NCBI GenBank assembly: GCA_015680685.1
Contig: MNCI01000556.1
Location: 1,393,652-1,457,651 of the forward strand
Length of the DNA stretch: 64,000 bases
Source of the DNA: Gnetum montanum
Lineage: Eukaryota > Streptophyta > Gnetopsida > Gnetales > Gnetaceae
Reading direction: 5' to 3'
The position numbers were made by a program, and so were the translations under genes. The notes beneath the pieces were generated by a model that had not been told where the DNA came from, ran no database searches, and worked only from the letters and a program-made list of their open reading frames with translations. Shown piece by piece: positions 58,201-64,000 of the stretch (its first letter is position 1; every line of letters starts with the position of its first letter).

Positions 58201-60030
58201 TGTTATAAATAGTTTATTGTAAAACAACCAAATATCTTTAAAAGAATAATTAAATTATAAAGAGGTTTTATGATGAAAATACTATAAGAAATGTCTAGGA
58301 TCCTTTTTAATAGTGTAAGTAAAATATTACTATTGCTTTAAAATAAATTTCCTCTTCTTAGTTCTAATCAAGCATTTATATGCCTTGACTAAACTTTATT
58401 TGTTATTCTTATTCTACATTCTTTATATTCAATCCAACATAAAAGCAATTATCATCAAACCATCTCTTCTAACATCTTGTTGTTTGAATTTAAAACTTGC
58501 TTAGCAACTATAAGTAAAATTTATTAACTCATTATGCTATCTTTCAAGAATCCATTTTTTATGTGTTGCATCCATGTATATTTCTTTACTTTTGCAATGA
58601 CTTGATTTGGTAAGAAACTTAATTTGAAAGCTTGAGATCATGAGTTCAATTCTTGTGGGTAATTCTAAGTTATAAAAAGTTCTAATTAGATTCTATATTT
58701 TGGGCTATTCCTATGTTTCACTTATTTCAATTGCTAATGCCCCCCAATTTTAGGATAACTTTGTATAAAATATTTTTCCTATTTATATTTTTTGTAGTTT
58801 GAAGGAACTACCACTTTAAGTGATGGTAAGGTGGTTGTTTCTCAAGTCATAAGATCTAAGTTTGATTTTGGATGTAGCAACTTAAATGAAGTTAAAATTT
58901 TTCTCATCCATTGACACTTCTAGTATCCTACCTTGGTGAGATGATAATTGAGCTTGTAGTCAATGATCCAATTTCTTTTTGTTTTTTGAGAAAAAAATTT
59001 CATTTACAAAAAAATATCTATATTATGATGTCAAGACTCTACTAAATCATTCCTATGTTTCAAATCTTTTATAAATTCAATGTCTTCATAAGAACATAAA
59101 AGAAAATCAATGCAAGAGTAACCCTGAATTCCACTAAAAGTAAATGATCAAGATTGAGGAAATCTAGCAATGCCATTGCAAATGTGAAGAAAAAACATTT
59201 GTGCATTCAATTGTAATCTTTAATAATGCCCAAATTATTAGACATTATATTGCAACTTAATACTTTTTTTTTGGTGGGAACGTACCTTGAACAATATCTC
59301 AAAGTAGAAATCATAACCATTTCTTCATTCTAGATAGAGTTAAACACCGAAAAGTATATGAGAAATTTTGCCACAAGTGCAAAGAAATTATTTAATAGTT
59401 TCATATTCAACCTGGCACAAAATATATTTAACAATTATGTATTTTTTGAGAACTCAAAGTTTTTACAATAGTCCATACTTTCAAAGAAATGGTAAATGTA
59501 TTTTTGAAACTTAAACCTAAAGATTTACATACACTGAGATTACCTTGGTTAAAAATTTATTTTATAGAATTTTTTGTGTGAAAAAAATGATTTGGAGTAT
59601 GGGAAATTGGTATCTCATAGTCATGTATAAGAAGTTTAACTAGGGAATTCTATGAAATCAAACTAGGGAATCCTATAAAATTTAGCTAACATATGCCTAG
59701 AAAATTAACAAGGTGAAGGCAACAAATTAGGTAAATCAAAAAATATTTGTCAAATTTCAAAGCACTTTCTTCAAAATTATGCTACTACATTTGAAATTAC
59801 AATCACTACATCATTCCAAGAAGAACATAAAACTATAAATTTGAAACTCTAGAAAATGAATAGAGCAAATATACATAGAATTTATGTTGTTAGCACAAAG
59901 CTTGTGTTAAACTAGACCCAAGTATAGAAAAGTTTGAATGATGAAACAATAACCAAGAGAAAACACCTTTAATATTTTGATTAAATTCACTATCAAGGAG
60001 AAAACACCTTGAATCTTCTAAACAAAGTAA
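58201..60030. repeat. Flank F, second copy, part 1
   Basis: Collinear with 39213-41090. It includes the SINE-like segment (about 58600-58990) and the paired AACACCTT...AATCTTCTAA words near 59960-60020. No gene supported; the minus open frame 59890-60087 is accidental. Confidence 0.75.
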
Positions 60031-60533
60031 GTAAGTAGGAGTTTGCAATGTAGTATGAGCAACTTGCACATAGTATTTGTCTGACATGAGCTCATGATTT
60101 TGAAAAGGTGTTAATGATCAAGGTATATCATAAATGTCCATTATATATGTTCATTGTAATAAATCTTAGAAAAAAAGAATTGTACATGGAATGTGTATTT
60201 CAAATATTTTTGGATTTCCCACTAATCCTTTTCATAGTTAAAATTTATTGAATCTAAATTTAAACTATAACTATAATCCTACGACTTCATAGATAGTGCT
60301 ATCCAAGTAATGAATGATGTGGCTAAAAAAAATTGAAAAATGATATCTTATCATCTTTAATCAAGTCCAAACTAAGGCTTGAGATTAGGTAGTTATAGAT
60401 GATGCTTACAACTATTTGCTTAAATTTTATAGATTTATTTACAATTCCATTAAAAATTATAATTTCATGGAATACTGAAATATGCATTAAATATAGTACA
60501 GGGTAGATTTAGGTTGGGCTTGGTAAAGGTTTA
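60031..60533 (-). other. Presumed 3' untranslated region of the alpha-amylase copy
   Basis: Sequence with no counterpart in the first flank copy, lying downstream (minus sense) of the alpha-amylase stop. It has AATAAA on the minus strand near 60430. No poly-A tract is seen at its end. Confidence 0.35.
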
Positions 60534-62570
60534 CTACTTTTCCTAGACAACCTTTCCATCACCAAAGGTGATGATTTTGAAGTCAGTAGAAGGGGTGTTG
60601 GAGCCGATATCATTGTTGGGCCCAATTTTAACCATGAGCTTGTCATTTGTCATGAAAATGTATAGTCTCAACTAGGTAGCCTTCACATTTGATGAGTGGT
60701 GAGATAACGCTACACTCAACCATAAGAATATGAGCATTTCACGCATGATCTGGTCGAACTTTGCAAATGAACTTGTTGTGATATCTAGACAATTACTCAT
60801 AGATCACAGTTTGTTTTCTTCCCGCTTGAACTAGTATTAGCTTTGTCACGTATGGTTTTGTCCAGAGTGAGGTGTAAGATGCACTCCTATATTAATGCTA
60901 CTCCTGGGGCTAATGGAAAATAATATCAAATAAACTAGGAGAGAGAGAGAGAATATAAACTAGCCTAAGTGTGATGAGCATCCATTCCTTAATCATCCAT
61001 ACACATCTTGGACCTTGTGCATGACTACCACTGGGATTACCAACCGCATGGCCTAAGTATGCTACTGGGTTACCAAGTAGTCACACTTAAATGCTTGTGA
61101 TCAAGTCGTACTCATTCTACATTTAAAAGGATTTTAGGGTAAATAGATGTTAACTACAAAAGCATTAAATAACAATAAAAATTAAATAATTAAACTAAGT
61201 GAATGCTGCAATGATGAAGTAATCTCGATCTTTATTTCTTGTCATGTGCATGTCCAAGTACATCACACTTGAATAAAGGATGCCATACAATTACAATCAT
61301 CATACTACAGGCATGCATTGAGAAATAATTCTAACTCTAAGAAGGAAAAACTACAAGATTTTGGATAAGGGACTAACAAAGTGCACTGCCTTTTATTTAT
61401 AGTCTCACACGGGAACCGCAATATTGCGTATTTGATATCACAGCTGTGATATCAGGGGTCCAATAATAGGGGTTCGATATCGGGACCTATCAGACTTGGT
61501 ATCTTGTATCAGGGTTCCAATAATAGGGCCTGACAGACCATAACTCATCAAAGGAAAATGTTGCCTAATTTGATAATGACATTCTTGTACTTGGGATTCA
61601 TGATGTGATTGTAGAAAATGGAAGGTGTGCCTAGGTAAGTGAAGATGTAAGTGTAGCCCCACTAAATATTCTTACCATCACTAGAAAATGGCCAATGGCT
61701 ATGTGAAGGGTGCTACGTCATGATTATTCACAAAAGTGATGGCCTTACCAAGGTTGGTGCCAATGATATTGTTGGGTTTGCTACCATTGTTAATCGAAAT
61801 AAAATCACTATTATTGGTAGCATTTTGAAGGATTCCCTTGATGCGGAAATCAAAGGTCCCACATTTATTGTTAGTGGAGCCAACCTAGTTTGTAACCATG
61901 CTAGTGTCTCTGTTGAAATACTCCTCAATGTAGAAGTCTAGGAAGGTTTCATCCACATAGAGGTCACCAAGGTTGCCATCAGCATAGCCCTAGACAAAAT
62001 CGAAAAGCCAGCCTTGGAAAAAAATGTCGGACTTGAGCTACTTGAGCCAATCATTGATCTCCTTTTGCATAGTTGGTTTCTTATGATCCAAGTCTAGCAT
62101 TGCTATCTAATCCTCCTTGTTGTTGATTTTCTCGATGCTGTAGTTGTAGGATTGGTTATTCAAGAAGATGACCTAGACATTCTAGTCAAGCTTGCCATTT
62201 CTAGTGCTACCCTTGAAGATGCAGCATTTCCCCTATGAGTCCTGCTTCGATCCCATCTTATAATTGATGACAATGCCAAGAATTTCTTATTTTCCTTTGT
62301 TTTTGAATGTCAAGATTATAAAGAATAGCTAATTGATGGGACCATACTTGGAGGTGTTGAGGTTGTAGAGTTGGCCTGAAAGATACCCCTGTGCTATCAA
62401 GCTTTGTGATGGTGGTGAAAACCACACGTCCATCATATCCGCTATGGTCATGTCAGCAGCTAGTCCAATAATGATGTTGTACCAAGGGCTTGAGCCACTT
62501 GTGTCCATGTCCTAGTTGCCTACAGTAGCACCTGTCCCTACACCTACATCTGCACTGCTACTACTATGAA
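60534..62570 (-). pseudogene. Alpha-amylase (GH13) pseudogene, intronless-looking, split by a solo LTR
   Basis: The minus strand reads a plant alpha-amylase in order. SSPWYN is near 62476-62495, then a DVWFSPPSQS..AQGYLSGQLYNL block. A CCIFKGSTRNGKLD block and INDWLK.LKSD follow. WLFDFV.GYADG (61993-62013, nucleophile Asp kept), YIEEYFN (acid-base Glu position) and VNNHD (61717-61731) come next, then GYTYIFTYLGTPSIFYNH to 61560. After the LTR (60690-61550) the C-terminus resumes with MVKIGPNNDIGSN and ends V-stop-EK before TAG-TAA at 60531-60536. Alpha-amylases cut alpha-1,4 bonds of starch. Several Trp codons are now TAG. No introns interrupt it, so a retrocopy is likely. About ten codons are lost at the LTR junction. 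Confidence 0.9.
60690..61550 (-). mobile_element. Solo LTR, family D, inside the alpha-amylase copy
   Basis: 861 bp, TGATGAGTGGTGAG...AACTCATCA, alone, with no internal region on either side. On the minus strand U3 has GATATC/GATATCA palindromes (61434-61482) and a near-repeat of GGTCCAATAATAGGGG, then a TATA box, CTATAAATAAAAG, at 61392-61404. No target duplication is seen, and adjoining codons of the amylase are missing, so the ends were altered after insertion. Confidence 0.85.
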
Positions 62571-62760
62571 CACCAATAATATATTCATCATAATTGAGGC
62601 TATGTTTGTTGCACTACTTTTTCTTCTTATTTTGTACTTGTTTATTCTGATTTCAACTTTAACTGTATCTTCATCACTATCAAGTCCATGTTTGCTACAC
62701 TTCTTTTTCTTCTTCTTTCTTACTTGTTTATTCTAATTTTAGCTTCAACTATCTAAGTTT
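62571..62760 (-). repeat. Approximately 75-bp tandem duplication next to the amylase 5' end
   Basis: The segment with TTTGTTGCACTACTTTTTC..TTGTTTATTCTGATTTCAAC (about 62608-62660) is repeated at about 62690-62745. It is upstream of the recognisable amylase start and may be a 5' leader. On the minus strand part reads as a Lys/Arg-rich peptide of no known family. Confidence 0.55.
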
Positions 62761-64000
62761 CCTAGCTTGGTTGAACATTAACTCTACCAATTTAAAGTTG
62801 ATTTTCTATTCTGTGTTCTCTACCATTAGATTTAGTTTTAGGTAGTTATCAAAGATCACTTATCCATTCATACTTATCCTTGATGGTTATCCTCTTTAAT
62901 TTTTCTATGGTAAATTATATAAGCCCTAGATTTATAGTCATAATCATTTCTCTAAGTCACTATCTAAATGTTGTATGTACACCATTATTCAATGAAAGTA
63001 ATATTTATAAATTAGGGTACACATTGAGATGAAAAATATATTAAATAATAAAAATCATCCTCATTATGCTAGCCTTATCTTAAGAAAATACCTATATTTT
63101 TTAGTCTTATTTTTTTTATTTCCATATTTGAATCTAAAATAATGAAAATATAGGTATACTCCAAGACATGTAGTCAAATTAGGCCTTTATAACTCAACAT
63201 TGCCTACTGGAATTAAACCCATAAACATCCTTCTTTGTCAAGACCTTGAATTATATTTTGTATGATATTTAGTTTTTCTAAGTTCCCAAACTATTGAAGT
63301 TAATTTCCATGAAAGACGTTAAGGAGAAAGATCAACTTTACCATCTAGAACATTGTCATCTTTTAATTTCTTCTTAATGGAAGAACTACAACTACACTCA
63401 TTGGCCCTTGGAGATAAATAAAGAATAGGAAGCTGCTTAACCCTTATTTTATTTCTTATTTTATCTATTTTTATTTCTTTATTTAATTTCTACTCTTGAA
63501 ATTAGGTAAAAAAAATATTCTCAAGTGATAGAAGTTAAGAATACCTTCTTTCACTGAGGTAACATGAAAATACGAGACGCACATACTATATCTTTGGTTA
63601 AGGCTTCTAATTGGTAGTTGATAGAATCTTAATTCACTTCTTGTTATTACTAGAAGAATTAATAAAATATGTATATTTATTTTCCTTAGTTATCTTTCTT
63701 AGTTATATTTTTGTTATAGATGAAATAGTAGAATACTAAAACCATATTTGAAAAGAAGAAACAAAAGCATTAGAGCATATAGAAATATCCATATACAGAC
63801 TTATTTGAGAATGAACAAAATTTGAGGGATTTTTTTATCATATCTATATTTCTAAATGGTTCTATTTGATAACTATGATGTGTAATTATTATTATAAAAT
63901 CCTTAATGAGAATTATCTCTTACCTTTTACATTAGTCTACATTTGTGTTAAACCTTTTGCTTGACTAGTTAGTGAATATGCTTAGGATTTTGCTATACAT
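62761..64000. repeat. Flank F, second copy, part 2
   Basis: Collinear with 41090-42220 (shared CTCTACCATTAG, GGTAGTTATCAAAGATCAC and CTCCAAGACATGTAGTCAAATTAG landmarks), reaching the start of the 468-bp unit at 63787. It contains about 100 extra bases near 63310-63420. No gene supported. Confidence 0.75.

Noticed and set aside
60685-61555. Target-site duplication of the solo LTR (ACATT versus AAGGA)
   Set aside because: The five bases on each side do not match, and amylase codons are missing there, so the ends have changed.
61720-61941. Plus-strand open frame of 73 codons and its minus-strand partner frame
   Set aside because: The minus strand in another frame reads alpha-amylase; both open frames are shadows of that pseudogene.
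1-64000. Bacterial-type features (operons, CRISPR, ribosome binding sites, phage)
   Set aside because: Plant-type LTR elements, TATA promoters and pol III-like boxes show a plant nuclear genome. The regular repeats (181 bp, 13 bp) have no repeat-spacer structure.

Overview
The window looks like repeat-dense intergenic DNA from a land plant with a large genome. It is AT-rich and methylation-decayed, and I see no intact host gene. The order of conserved domains shows layers of Ty3/gypsy LTR retrotransposons inserted into one another and broken by stops. Many stops are TAG where the family has Gln or Trp. A gymnosperm-like genome is plausible, but the sequence does not prove it.

Layout. 1-335: U3-like end of a minus-strand LTR with a 13-bp palindromic minisatellite. 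348-1780: eight units of a 181-bp tandem repeat. 2056-3760: plus-strand decayed 3'-terminal retroelement ORF, followed by a polypurine tract and an LTR (3922-4739). That LTR sits inside the reverse transcriptase of a minus-strand Tat-like element (4745 to about 16916: RT remnant, an unexplained 5-kb insert with a decayed plus-strand ORF, protease, Gag, candidate PBS, and an LTR with a hairpin-repeat array).

16918-27578 and 43011-57900 are two copies of the same composite. The outer element is a chromovirus-like minus-strand element that keeps Gag, protease and the integrase C-terminus but lacks RT, RNase H and the integrase core. Its gag is split in both copies, at the same position, by an Athila/Tat-like minus-strand element (element 1, 20649-26785; element 3, 46785-56236). 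A third such element (element 2, 27579-39212) is close to full length: LTR, 3' ORF, integrase, RNase H, RT, protease, Gag, tRNA-Asp-like PBS, LTR. The flank after copy 1 (39213-43010) reappears after copy 2 (from 58201), so the region looks tandemly duplicated. It holds SINE-like sequence, a 468-bp tandem duplication and, next to copy 2, a LINE RT fragment.

60534-62570 is a decayed alpha-amylase copy on the minus strand, apparently intronless, interrupted near its C-terminus by a solo LTR.

The most interesting patterns are these. Four unrelated-looking LTR types all carry arrays of short palindromes just upstream of a TATA box, each with a different core. In the three Athila/Tat-like elements a second palindrome-plus-TATA cassette lies internally, just upstream of the 3'-terminal ORF, which suggests an internal promoter.
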